Assembly (NCBI GenBank): GCA_903813345.2 | Contig: CAIIXF020000011.1 | Location: forward strand, 17,963,754 to 18,027,753 | From: Owenia fusiformis | Lineage: Eukaryota; Annelida; Polychaeta; Sabellida; Oweniidae | DNA length: 64,000 bases | Direction: 5' to 3' | Shown: piece after piece, positions 31,001 to 38,621 of the stretch | Layout: the number at the start of each line of letters is the position of its first letter | Position numbering within the stretch: position 1 is the first letter of the stretch | Notes under the pieces: model-generated | What the model was told of the DNA's origin: nothing | Seen by the model: the letters and a program-made list of their open reading frames with translations, nothing else | Database searches by the model: none | Position numbers and translations under genes: made by a program

Positions 31001-32365
31001 TTTTCATTCAAGTACATAAGAATTTATATTTGATTAGATATGTTGCATAAATAAGGGTTATGTACTGGGAGGTTTTGGATATGGGGTTTATCCAGAGGGA
31101 GATATGCATATCTACCTGAGGGACCGTAGGGACCCAAGGTAGATGTGCATATCTCACGGGAAGATATGCACCGAAGCGGGAGATATGGAGGTTCTGGATA
31201 TGGAAACCTCAAAATCAGGATGTGGGATATATCTTACCAACTTATCTCCTTAAAACTCTACTTGGCATAGGATAAGTATTTATATTTCATTGAATACGAT
31301 TTCCATTAAAGTACATAAAAAATCAAGTCTGTGTACGTTTATTTCAGTGCTGTATTTGCCCCAGCATGTCTTTCTCACATTGTCCTGACTCGGAGTGACT
31401 GGAAAGAAGTTGCTATTAAGGACATAACACTACCTCATGCTATCAAATGCTGGGAGGCTAGCAGTCATGAGACTAACCATTACAGAGGGAAACCCCACAA
31501 ACATCACAGGTAGGTTAAGTTATTCATAAGTATAGGAAAAGTCTCAACGACAAAATGTTTTAAATATATTATGTATAGATAAAAGTTATTTTAGTGGTCT
31601 CTTAAAATGATGAATTATTGACATCATGATTTGCTACATCCCTGAACATAAATTTCAAATATAATAGTTTCAGCAAAAAAATCAGGGACAAAAGTTTGGA
31701 TCTTCCTGAAGTGATACAAGTCACGGGTGATGATCGCCTCATTCTAGGTGATGATCCTAAGACTCTAAAACCAGAAACTGCCGATACCACAAAAATACAC
31801 ATCAGGCCCCGGGGAAATGGGGGTCGAGCATGGCGGGGAAACAAAAGTGGTAAAGGTGGAAGGAAAAGAAATAGGAAGAGGAAAAACAGGAGAAAGAATA
31901 AAGGTGCAGATTAACAATATGATTTTAATACATTTTAGTATATTTAGTAAAAATACAAACCTCAAACAATTTGAAATCATGGTAAACTTATTTTCTATAT
32001 TCTCAAAATTGTGCATGTCTTACCCTATTAAAATTTGTATTGTGAAACCATTTCTCATTGCAGATAAAAAGCGTCAACGCCACAAGAGGTCTCTGTTCTT
32101 TAACCTCCACGATGAGCACCATGTGAGCAGCCACCAAGACACATGTACCCACCATCTCATAGATCATTGTGCTTGGCCACAGTGTAATTTATCCTGCCCT
32201 AAACTACGGAATCCATTCACAGGGGAGGAAATGGATTTCATTGACCTGCTATTACAGTTTGGTCTAGATTTAAACAGTATCGCAAACGCACTAGGAATAG
32301 ATTTACATACTCTCATGTCAATGGATCATGACAAACTACTCAGGATGCTTACCCAACAACAGTAG
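12782..32365 (+). CDS. NOTUM: NOTUM, palmitoleoyl-protein carboxylesterase (12 coding exons, 602 aa)
   Basis: NOTUM is a secreted serine hydrolase that removes palmitoleate from Wnt proteins and so blocks Frizzled signalling. Coding exons are 12782-13098, 13599-13651, 18942-19037, 25374-25434, 26302-26360, 26689-26791, 28761-28949, 29964-30061, 30387-30525, 31348-31509, 31674-31903 and 32064-32365. They sum to 1809 nt with all phases compatible. Visible landmarks: N-terminal hydrophobic segment (about 14-33) as signal peptide or anchor; NTS glycosylation site at 94-96 before the family block VTCNDGS; oxyanion-hole motif EGGW (GGW at 124-126); nucleophile motif GSSAGG with Ser230; LFDEAQ with Asp336; CLSH with His382. 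These match human Ser232, Asp340 and His389. The C-terminal block with CAWPQCNLSCP and FTGEEM is also family-typical. At 602 aa it is longer than human NOTUM (496 aa), mainly through a basic insert encoded by exons 10-11. Introns 2 and 3 harbour tRNA genes. Confidence 0.96.
13126..13258. mobile_element. Fragment of the GGGCCC-rich MITE in NOTUM intron 1
   Basis: Blocks 'ttgggcctcattttt' and 'tgacttgaaatttgggccc' match the interior and right part of the element at 8214-8539; the ends are decayed. Confidence 0.6.
13599..13651 (+). CDS. NOTUM: NOTUM coding exon 2
   Basis: 53 nt between acceptor 'aattccag' and donor gtaattag. It encodes YYIRKSAKSTRWIVFLE, matching the family strand that leads to the oxyanion-hole EGGW motif, whose first Gly codon is split here. 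Confidence 0.93.
13660..15760. other. First part of NOTUM intron 2, nothing recognised
   Basis: Non-coding sequence with no RNA gene or well-bounded transposon recognised before the tRNA array. A G-run sits at 14030-14039. Confidence 0.5.
15776..15847 (-). tRNA. tRNA-Gln (anticodon CTG), array unit 1
   Basis: Reading the minus strand, GGTTCTATGGTGTAATGG starts a full cloverleaf. Acceptor GGTTCTA pairs with TAGAACC, the anticodon loop is CTCTGAA, the T-loop is TTCAAAT, and U is at the discriminator position. Canonical tRNA-Gln with A and B boxes intact. An oligo-T run follows on the minus strand. Confidence 0.95.
15918..15989 (-). tRNA. tRNA-Gln-like with TTA anticodon (ochre-suppressor type or pseudogene), unit 2
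   Basis: Body as in the other units, but the loop reads CTTTAAA, giving anticodon TTA, complementary to UAA. The T-stem has changed on both sides (TCGAG with CTCGA) and still pairs. The anticodon stem CAGAA / TTATG has one mismatch, and the D-loop has one change (GTGTACTGG). Either a decaying tRNA-Gln(TTG) copy or a potential UAA-reading tRNA; decay is more likely. Confidence 0.75.
16131..16202 (-). tRNA. tRNA-Gln (anticodon TTG), unit 3
   Basis: Intact 72-nt cloverleaf identical in body to unit 1 except for the anticodon loop CTTTGAA. 'TATATATTTTT' follows on the minus strand as Pol III terminator. Confidence 0.95.
16306..16377 (-). tRNA. tRNA-Gln (anticodon TTG), unit 4
   Basis: Intact copy with the same body, TTG anticodon and downstream T-run. 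The spacing to the next unit is 176 bp and the spacer is nearly identical to that of units 5 and 6. Confidence 0.95.
16482..16553 (-). tRNA. tRNA-Gln (anticodon TTG), unit 5
   Basis: Intact copy; all stems pair and the TTG loop is CTTTGAA. Its spacer is almost identical to that of unit 6, indicating recent tandem duplication. Confidence 0.95.
16658..16729 (-). tRNA. tRNA-Gln (anticodon TTG), unit 6
   Basis: Intact copy with canonical D-arm, TTG anticodon and T-arm. Confidence 0.95.
16833..16902 (-). tRNA. tRNA-Gln (anticodon CTG) with altered D-arm, unit 7
   Basis: The CTG anticodon arm, T-arm and acceptor are intact. The D-arm is shortened by two bases and rearranged (plus-strand 'gagtacaccattacacc' in place of the usual 'gagtgctaaccattacacc'). 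The A box is therefore damaged, and this copy may be a pseudogene. Confidence 0.75.
17002..17073 (-). tRNA. tRNA-Gln (anticodon TTG), unit 8
   Basis: Full length with one acceptor-stem mismatch (3' side TTGAACC instead of TAGAACC); otherwise canonical. Confidence 0.85.
17177..17248 (-). tRNA. tRNA-Gln (anticodon CTG), unit 9
   Basis: Intact copy with loop CTCTGAA and all stems pairing. Confidence 0.95.
17319..17390 (-). tRNA. tRNA-Gln (anticodon CTG), unit 10
   Basis: Intact copy; its spacer to unit 9 is of the short (142-bp period) class. Confidence 0.95.
17461..17533 (-). pseudogene. Decayed tRNA-Gln (TTG), unit 11
   Basis: The acceptor and TTG loop remain. One T-stem pair is broken (CCGAG opposite CTAGG) and the D-arm has an insertion and substitutions ('cattcagccc' on the plus strand). 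Confidence 0.75.
17636..17707 (-). tRNA. tRNA-Gln (anticodon CTG), unit 12, mildly degenerate
   Basis: Full length, CTG anticodon. One acceptor mismatch (TAGTACC) and one T-stem mismatch, T-loop TTCGAAT. Could be active or early in decay. Confidence 0.75.
17778..17842 (-). pseudogene. tRNA-Gln (TTG) lacking part of the D-arm, unit 13
   Basis: A 7-base deletion removes most of the D-loop/stem, and the 5' acceptor end is altered; the T-arm and TTG loop remain. Confidence 0.8.
17896..17949 (-). pseudogene. tRNA-Gln fragment, unit 14
   Basis: Remnant with 'gcaggattcaaggtcgcgag' and 'ccattacaccatagcacc' on the plus strand; the T-arm and part of the D-arm are lost. Confidence 0.65.
18942..19037 (+). 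CDS. NOTUM: NOTUM coding exon 3
   Basis: The acceptor 'tttgttccag' completes the EGGW oxyanion motif. It encodes GWCCFDRNSC and MKGYMSSLKWPKT, which align with the family segment after EGGW. Donor gtatgata. Confidence 0.93.
19080..19300. repeat. Degenerate gatat microsatellite
   Basis: Many short repeats of the type 'gatatgatat' mark an imperfect simple-sequence tract in NOTUM intron 3. Confidence 0.7.
20235..20301 (+). mobile_element. 67-bp TACCCT..AGGGTA micro-element, copy 2
   Basis: Flanked by an exact 9-bp duplication CTTCATTAT (20226-20234 and 20302-20310). The core 'gaagctctcttttaagaag' is conserved. This is the shortest copy, lacking the 'ttagac'-type spacer after 'gtctag'. Confidence 0.88.
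20383..20570. repeat. Short tandem duplication
   Basis: 'tgggcttggtttgaac'..'cccaaattcagtgt' occurs twice (20388 and 20459), followed by a 25-bp duplication of 'cagtgtagagacttagtagt'. Confidence 0.75.
20827..21104. mobile_element. 278-bp MITE with 19-bp perfect ends and 9-bp target duplication
   Basis: Inverted ends TAGTTCAACAAGTTAAACC are perfect. CAGGTGTTC is present on both sides (20818-20826 and 21105-21113). Within it, 'ccaaaaccacgg' and 'ccgtggttggg' form an inner hairpin, and GCGCATGG / CCATGCGC forms another near 20960. Confidence 0.85.
21376..21538. mobile_element. CATAGCCAGG-type MITE, copy 2
   Basis: Starts 'cgtagccaggggg', ends 'cctggctatggg', with the internal block 'caccattctgagcacttttc' shared with copy 1 at 224-412, and a poly-C tract. 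Confidence 0.65.
21842..21917 (-). mobile_element. 76-bp TACCCT..AGGGTA micro-element, copy 3
   Basis: Reverse orientation. Exact 9-bp duplication AGAGTAGCA at 21833-21841 and 21918-21926. It contains the palindrome TCTAGTTTAACTAGA near the AGGGTA end. Confidence 0.87.
22111..22193. mobile_element. Fragment of the CATAGCCAGG-type MITE
   Basis: Shares 'cagcattctgagtacttttc' and 'aagtgattttggcc' with the other copies; the termini are lost. Confidence 0.55.
22406..22481 (+). pseudogene. tRNA-Ser(AGA) with 6-bp deletion
   Basis: Same as the tRNA at 23434 except that 'ggcgat' between the D-loop and anticodon stem is missing. This removes the 3' side of the D-stem and the start of the anticodon stem. 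The acceptor, variable arm and T-arm are unchanged. Confidence 0.85.
23434..23515 (+). tRNA. tRNA-Ser (anticodon AGA)
   Basis: Complete 82-nt type II tRNA. Acceptor GCAGTCG pairs with CGACTGC, G is the discriminator. Anticodon loop CTAGAAA carries AGA, the long variable arm is TTGGGGTCTCCCC, and the T-arm has loop TTCGAAT. 'ctgtttt' just downstream is a Pol III terminator. It lies in the sense direction of NOTUM intron 3. Confidence 0.95.
24930..25040. repeat. AAAC-rich microsatellite
   Basis: Runs of 'aaacaaac' and 'gaacgaac' form an imperfect simple-sequence tract. Confidence 0.8.
25374..25434 (+). CDS. NOTUM: NOTUM coding exon 4
   Basis: Acceptor 'tctattttag', donor gtaagtga. Encodes GILSWNPEENPEFFHANMV, the family segment that corresponds to GILSSQPEENPYWWNANMV in human NOTUM. 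Confidence 0.93.
26302..26360 (+). CDS. NOTUM: NOTUM coding exon 5
   Basis: Acceptor 'gatttttgcag', donor gtaaaaac. Encodes YVPYCSSDSWSGNLKAEKK, corresponding to the family block FIPYCSSDVWSG. Confidence 0.94.
26689..26791 (+). CDS. NOTUM: NOTUM coding exon 6
   Basis: Acceptor 'ggttgttgcag', donor gtatgtag. Encodes DFSFMGSLIVEEVIKDLL and LLLTGS, ending two bases into the codon of the catalytic Ser230. Confidence 0.95.
26856..27021. mobile_element. 166-bp pogo/Tigger-type MITE
   Basis: Ends CAGTAAAGCCCATAATCC and GACAGGTTTTACTG, flanked by TA on both sides (26854-26855 and 27022-27023). 'ccaaacacctttcaatggaa' is the typical subterminal phrase of such elements. No coding sequence. Confidence 0.8.
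27290..27475. repeat. Diverged ~58-bp tandem repeat
   Basis: Four imperfect copies of 'gtgacctcagttgaccaat' with intervening 'gatatctgaa'. Confidence 0.7.
28761..28949 (+). CDS. NOTUM: NOTUM coding exon 7
   Basis: Acceptor 'gatattccag' completes Ser230, then AGGTGVLVNLDKIADML. Includes VRGVSDSGWFLDN, a highly conserved family block, and CTDAHLCTPAETIKRGI. Donor gtgagtta. Confidence 0.96.
29964..30061 (+). CDS. NOTUM: NOTUM coding exon 8
   Basis: Acceptor 'gtattacag', donor gtaagtgg. Encodes HWNGQVPKDC and WRCYFGYRMYPTLR, equivalent to YWNGVVPERC and FFGYKVYPTLR in human. Confidence 0.95.
30387..30525 (+). CDS. NOTUM: NOTUM coding exon 9 (catalytic Asp)
   Basis: Acceptor 'ttgatttcag', donor gtaagtta. 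Encodes PVFVVQHLFDEAQITFNNV with catalytic Asp336 in FDEAQ. Confidence 0.96.
30620..31325. repeat. Diverged ~60-bp tandem repeat split by an insertion
   Basis: Degenerate units of the type 'cataaggatttatattt'..'attggatacgtttttatt' run from 30620 to about 31040 and resume at 31262-31325 just upstream of exon 10, interrupted by 31045-31260. Confidence 0.75.
31045..31260. mobile_element. Hairpin-rich insertion in NOTUM intron 9
   Basis: It contains AGATATGCATATCTACC ... GGTAGATGTGCATATCT pairing around the centre 'gggaccgtagggaccc', and outer 'ggttttggatatggggttt' / 'ggttctggatatggaaacc' phrases. Its style resembles the hairpin repeat at 39.8-41.4 kb (centre 'gggacctacggccc'), but the sequence differs. 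The boundaries are approximate. Confidence 0.5.
31348..31509 (+). CDS. NOTUM: NOTUM coding exon 10 (catalytic His)
   Basis: Acceptor 'tttatttcag', donor gtaggtta. Encodes AVFAPACLSHIVLTRSDW with catalytic His382, then LPHAIKCWE and the start of a basic linker. Confidence 0.96.
31674..31903 (+). CDS. NOTUM: NOTUM coding exon 11 (lineage-specific basic insert)
   Basis: Acceptor 'aatagtttcag', donor 'aaag|gtgcag'. 76 residues; the first half is polar/acidic (LDLPEVIQVTGDDRLILGDD), the second half is very basic and glycine-rich, ending in KRNRKRKNRRKNK. There is no counterpart of this length in human NOTUM. The phase fits both neighbours. Confidence 0.88.
32064..32365 (+). CDS. NOTUM: NOTUM coding exon 12 (C-terminus)
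   Basis: Acceptor 'tctcattgcag'. Encodes CTHHLIDHCAWPQCNLSCP, then LRNPFTGEEM and an amphipathic helix pair, and ends at TAG 32363-32365. It matches the human C-terminal block CPWPHCNPSCP..FTGQEM. Confidence 0.96.
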
Positions 32366-33530
32366 CATGGAAACATTAAAATTGTTACTATGGTAACTAG
32401 CCCTATGCAGAAAATCGTGTTATGTTACTTCAGTAACAAGGCTCTTCCACAGAACATTGAATTGATTCCATAAATATTTTGTCACAACTGTAATTTAAAT
32501 GTCTCCCAACTGTATATGTTGCTATTGTAACAAGACTCTTTCATTACAGTAGTATCTAAAATATGCCAGAACCTCTATGGTTGCCAACACAACTCAAATG
32601 AACTAAAACGATGCTTGTGACATAACTGGAAAGAAACACAATGCCCAAAATATTGGACTTGTTTAAACAGGGAATTTGTAATTATCACAAATGGTTACCA
32701 GAGTAACCACGATTAGTTACAACTATATATTACCAAGACATTGTGCTTTGTTGCATCGTGATAAGGGAAAATTAAGAACACGAAAGAGGAAACTTTATTT
32801 TAGTGTAAATAATTATTTTGTTGGATTTGTTCACCATGGCAACGTTATTTAACTTATAATTACATATAACCAATATATTATGTTTTGCTACCTCTCTTAG
32901 AGGGATAACTCATACCAGAGAGATCTATTAATCAATGTGAGGGTTGATTCTCATCAGGAAAGGACTTGTGTAAATATTTTGTACATAAAGATATTTAATT
33001 ATTTGTAAAATAATAGAGCATATTTTAATCACTTTTGATATCTACCTCACAGTAAACATCAATGTCAAATTAGTTATATAAGAATAGATTTTGTGCCAAT
33101 ACAGGTTTTCTGTTTCTTTGAGCAATTTAAAACAAAATGTGATATCGAGGAGGATTTGAAGTAATTATTTCATGTTGTGTAGAGTTTCAATTAACCCAAC
33201 ACTGTTCTCTATTATTCCAGACATTTTTTATTTTGAGAGTTTTATTCATATTTCTTGAGGTGTCTATATGTCTGATATTCATAATTATTATGTTCCAATA
33301 AAGCCATGAGTCCGTTTATAAACACTCATTTTGATTCTTCAAATTGCCAAAGATATCAACATCTAAATTTCAAACTTGAGAATAAATTGTAAGGGAAATG
33401 TTTATTAACATTAGTTTATGAATGAGATGATCGAGTATCAGAGGTTGTACAGTTATTATTGGTATCATGTAAAATAAGACATTCTGTAAATATATATTCC
33501 AAGAAAATAAAGAAGAGAGTAAAATATTCA
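32366..33530 (+). other. NOTUM: NOTUM 3' UTR region with polyadenylation signals
   Basis: AT-rich, non-coding. Canonical AATAAA motifs lie at 33297-33302 and 33506-33511, either of which could end the transcript. The UTR end is inferred. Confidence 0.6.
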
Positions 33531-33539
33531 GAAATCATA

Positions 33540-36300
33540 ATTTTCGTTTTGTTTTTATTTAACATTCCTACATTTTAATAATTCAAATCCGCATTTTCAA
33601 AGGAATTCTATAAAAAAGAACTTAACATGTTAGTTGTATCTGCTAATTAGTAGAGAGACTAGGCCTGTGTTTAAGAAAACAAAAAGGGAAATTTGACAGA
33701 TGCTATAATTTACATCCCCCTTTATCATTATATCAAAGGATTCACGCACACCACAGAATTAATTACTGGCTAAATTAAAGAGAAAAAACATACCTATAAG
33801 CTACAAGTACTAAGTTTGTCCCCATTTAAATTTATTGTTTATTATACAGGTATGTTAATTAATATACATACAGGTGCTAGTTTTTTAACATTAAATAAAC
33901 TTTTCAAGTTACTTACTAAAAAATTTCCCTCGGATTCATGTATCATATTTATGTTGTATTGTTGACCTTAATAGAGTTATACAGTTTTATCAGTATGATT
34001 GTCTATACTATTACTTTGACAAGCATTTAGTTTGTTGTTGAGGTGTATAGTTATACCAAATATTCCCAATAGACTAATTAAAATTAGATACATTTATTCC
34101 TCAAATAAGGTCTCCATATTTGATTTAAAGGTGTAACTTCATATATATTTCCCTTATGAATGGTTGAAAAGAGACTCATCCGCGTGTCTTCTTATAGGAG
34201 ATCAAAGGGAAAATAACTTTGAAGTTTCTATCAAACCTGCCAAAATATTTCATCAAATTATTGCATATCGACATATTAAGTAAGACAATAAGACTTTAAG
34301 ACATTTTCTCTCTTATTTTGTAAGTAGGATTTTGTTTGCATATAACATAAGCGTATTGCTTCCGTGTTGACCCCCTTAGTCCTTGATATTGGGGTAATGG
34401 TGGAAATATGGAAGTCGGTAAGTGATGTGACTAAGAGAATCAAAGTAGTCATGGAAAGAACCTTGGAACCACCCTTAACAAATATATCAGCCAAGCAGGC
34501 GGCTAATGAAAGCCGTAAATAACAATCAAAGACATATTACAATCCTAACAAATAATGACAAAACGATAAATGTCAGATACAATTGTATAATGAAAAACAA
34601 TTTGGGGAGAAGTACATTAATACCTGAATCAAATAGAATGCAATGCTAGATCAATTGTTACTTACTTCACTGATAATGAAATTCTCCCAAAACATTGTAA
34701 TATAATATAAAAATAATTATTATAATATAGTATAATAATATAATATAATACAACACAACAAAACAATAAATTAAGGATTGAAGTCCTGGACTCAGTGCAT
34801 TGTGGACGGATCATTCGGACGGACCAAAGGTGATGTTTCAAACATTACGAGATGCGTAATTCTCATTTCATGAAAATGAAAGTTGGTGTTATGTGGAATG
34901 ATGGGTCGTGGGGTGGAAAATATAACACAATATAATACAATATAGCTATAATACAATATAGTGTGATATCATACAATACAGTACATTACAATACAATAAA
35001 ATACAATATGATACACTCATATCTACAGATGTTTTGTTATAATTGCCAATTTGTAATGCAACAGGTAATATTTTCCCATTTTTAAAATATTGGAATGGCA
35101 TTTTCCCATAAGGAATTTTCAATTTTTGTGAAAGTGCGAAACTACCCTTAACAGAGGGCCTATATAGTAAATATATATTATCATGTTCTTGTATATTACT
35201 TGTATAAGCTAGATATTCAGTGAAGTTAAAGATAGAAAAGGTAATATTTTATATAGTTTTGACCTCGTAGCTCTTTCTCGAAGTATTACAAAAGAGTTCA
35301 AATTCAATTAGCGCTAATAGGTTTTTTATTATTTTGTAAAATGAGAAATGATCAATTCAATTTTTCATATGTCATTATAAATCATATTGAGCAGATTTAT
35401 TTTTCATACTAAATTATTATTCATTTGTCATATTGGACTCTGTAATTACCTCATTTTAAAAATATCCAGTATACTCTTCTCATTTTTTGTGATGGAATTT
35501 ATAAAATTATCGTCATTCATTTTTTTTATTCATTTGTTGGCAATCAAGCAGATTTTCAACGTTGGCCTATCATGCCCATGGATAAAAGTGGTATAAAAAT
35601 GAATTTAACGTTGAAAAAGGTTACACATTTAGACTTTAAATACTAAAATAAAAACAACATAAGCTTAGAAATTTGACATCAAGTCTACAATGACTTTAAT
35701 TTCTTGATTACAACTCAGAATGATTTGACCCCTGGCCAAATCAGAAATGTTCTCAAAATCATGCAGTTTTCACCATTCTGAGTACTCATCAAGTGATTTT
35801 GGGCCAAAGCTGTCAAATGTGAACTTTTTTATACATTTAATATTGAAGGTTGAACATTTAGACCTTAAAAAACTTCATAAAAACATAAGCTTAGAATACA
35901 CACGCTTGACGTCAAAGTCTTCAATGGCTTTCTTGATTCAACTAAGAATGATGTGGACAATTGTTCGTCGCCAGTATATTTAGCTAAAGGGTGGGTGGAA
36001 AAAACCTTGCCCACTCTACCTGTCATAACGGCATAACAAAGGGGCATCCTACATTTATCAAATTTGGGAATTATCGGTTCAGTCTATAAAAAATATCAGT
36101 TTTACGTATAAACTGAATTGGGTGCATTTACATGTTTGAGACCTGCTTCTGGAAAAAATCGGATTGACTGAATTTGACAAGTAAACAAGGAAGGTGCTCT
36201 TGAGTCTCCCGAAGTGGTCAGAATGTCATTTTTGATGTACAGACTACACTTTCTTCATTCGGAAGCTATATTCTTAAATATGCAGTTTGTTTATAAGAAC
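33540..36300. other. Intergenic region, mostly unremarkable
   Basis: AT-rich sequence with an AT-type microsatellite (about 34690-35010, 'ataatataat' and 'atacaatata' runs) and a MITE fragment at 35728. No exon recognised. Confidence 0.6.
35728..35815. mobile_element. Fragment of the CATAGCCAGG-type MITE
   Basis: 'atgcagttttcaccattctg' and 'aagtgattttgggcc' match the family interior. Confidence 0.55.
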
Positions 36301-36335
36301 AATTTTGAAAGTGAAGACTTCGGGTTCCCCAACTT

Positions 36336-36480
36336 GTAGAGGGGAGTGTACGACGATTTTCGTCACATTTGCAACCATTGCCATCTATTTTAATGTTAAG
36401 TAGTTTTATTCATGAACGAGCGAAACCTTTAATTTTACACTGAAAAGAAGTAGCAGGAGACACAAGTAAAGGTGACAAAT
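36336..36480. repeat. Block similar to 57910-58055
   Basis: 'agaggggagtgta'..'gattttc'..'gccatctattttaatgtt'..'agttttatt' recurs at 57910-58055 with moderate divergence, in the same orientation and in the same order relative to the duplicated dispanin promoters. Confidence 0.65.
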
Positions 36481-36829
36481 TATGCTTTAAATGTTTGTTA
36501 TTTCTTGATTTCTTTGTAGTAATATATAGTAGTTTTTGTTCCATGTACTTACTAGAAGTATGCAATTATTAAGTGAAATTTAACTTTTATTTCATGTATT
36601 ATACAATGAGGCTTTGTGCGTGACATGCGGAAGGAAGATTGGATCAAATGTAAAAAGCCTGCAATGTTTTCTGATCAAAGTGATCAGACACAATTTCTGC
36701 AAAGATCAGAGTCGAGTTATAAACTTCTAACTACTTAGTGAATCTCAAATTGAAAAATAAATTGTGCTAATATAAATTATTGCTTCTTCTGAATAAAATG
36801 TCAATCTCCGGCCTATTGCTAAAGTTATT

Positions 36830-36909
36830 TACCCTGCGCGCAGAGTCTAGTTATAAACTAAAGACGAAGCTCTCTTTTAAGAAGCGAAGTTGGACGAATG
36901 CAAAGGGTA
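36830..36909 (+). mobile_element. 80-bp TACCCT..AGGGTA micro-element, copy 4
   Basis: Longest copy, with an extra 'ataaactaaa' segment in the spacer. No matching 9-bp flanks (AAAGTTATT on the left, CAGAGAGAA on the right), so the duplication has been lost or the flanks rearranged. Confidence 0.75.
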
Positions 36910-37324
36910 CAGAGAGAAGGATTATTTAATGCAATCAAAATCGCAATGACTGGGGAAGCGCAACCTTCTCATCAATGAAGTAAGCTGACTTGTGTGTTAC
37001 AGATTTTCTCAATATTTTGATTATTTGTTTATCTTAAAAAGAACAAAACTGAGCAATGGCTTATGTCATAACAATATTTCTTTGCAGATAAAGACCAAAA
37101 AGACGGATTTGAATTAAGCACATGTCCTCTTAATCTTGTGCAGATTTTGGCTCTTTGGCTCTCCTCAGACTTTTTGGAAACCCTGTTCTTTAATTCAACA
37201 GCATTTTGAAATCCTATATACCATCAAAATCTCACAGAGAGATAAACTACTGTCTCTGTTAATGTATATTTAAACGTTTCACCTAGAGAATGCATATAAC
37301 TGTTTTTAACGAATCATGTAAATT

Positions 37325-37823
37325 CTTAAATATTTTTAAAAACGTGTTTTGCTCATTTGCCATTCATCTATATTTACACATAAACCGTAACTATATTAAC
37401 CCAACTTCCCCATCAACATTGAAAAAACAAGATCGATGTCAATATGACATTAACATTCAAGGGGTAATACATCTAAGAGACGAGTTGGGAGTAACTCTTG
37501 CTTTTAATATTCAATAATTTCCAAATTATGTCAGATGTCCTAAATATATATTTTTATATATCGATGATAAAATTAGGATCAATTGCAAGATAAAAAAAAA
37601 ACGATGTCACGAAATGTAAATGCGAGTTGGTCTCATCATTTTTCACGCAATGTGTTATTTACTACCACTTTAATCATTGCAAAATTTCAATATTCAAATG
37701 CAATATAAACAACTCGCGATTTATATAAACATTTCGCATACATATTGCACGTATCTACTTATAGTTGAGAGGATAGGAGCTGAGGGTTGAAAGCAACACA
37801 CTTCCAGATAAACTGAGAAAACG
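37325..37823 (+). promoter_or_regulatory. Dispanin promoter and non-coding first exon, duplicated at 61200-61668
   Basis: A TATA-like element at 37721-37730 (ttatataaac) precedes a presumed exon of about 37755-37823 that ends 'actgagaaaacg' before donor gtatgcat. About 500 bp upstream and the exon itself are conserved in the copy at 61.2-61.7 kb, with the donor in the same place. That conservation is the main evidence that this is promoter plus 5' UTR exon. The next acceptor is directly before the ATG at 41495. Confidence 0.6.
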
Positions 37824-38531
37824 GTATGCATAATTTTCTGTTATCGGTTTTCATATATCATTTAACTGAAAATATGTTGATATGAAAAACGTATTTTTCA
37901 TAGTTATTCAATAGCGACTCCCTGGACGAAAGAAACATGGGTTTGTGTATATCCTACCCCTGCTCGGGAAACATGTTTAGATTTCTAAAACATAATAATA
38001 CATAGTGCTATCATTATTTTACCAATATATACATGTATTTATGCTCGAGTGCAAAAGGGAATCGGGAGTTTAAGATTGTAAGTAGTGCATTTACGCATAC
38101 CTTTACCTATTATTGCATACCGTTTTGTTAATGCACTAAGCGGTATTTCACCTTGATGCAATATTAAATACGTAATTACTTATAAATAGCCAAAAATATA
38201 GGTGATTCGAAAACGTATGCGCCCGTATACATGCGTTTTTATCCAACAAATTATGTCATTTATAGATCAGATTAATATCATTCATTAAAATTTACGATGG
38301 TGACTTCACTGCAAACAGTTCCCATTTGATCTTTATAAATAAATCTTTGTTCTGAGACCAATACATTTTTATCAAATTTGCTTATTGTAAATGTACGACA
38401 TGAGTCATATTCTCGTGTTTAAGACTTAAATTTTACTATTTTGTCGTGTCATTCTCATTTTCACTATCATGCTAGAACTTTCACCTCGTGTCACTGCCCT
38501 ATTAAGAACTCCCCCCTCCTCCATTAATGGT

Positions 38532-38621
38532 CGAGTTTTACTGGGGTCAAGATTTATTCGAGTTCAGTTGACTTGAGTTGAGTTTTACTGGGTTGAGTTG
38601 ACTAGGGGTTGAGATGACCAG
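38532..38621. mobile_element. Decayed arm of the foldback element family
   Basis: 'gggttgagttgactagggg' and 'ttgagatgaccag' match the repeated arm of the element at 415-1747. Only one arm is present. Confidence 0.6.

Noticed and set aside
36830-36909. Target duplication for the fourth micro-element
   Set aside because: The flanks do not match at 9 bp; only the element body supports this copy.
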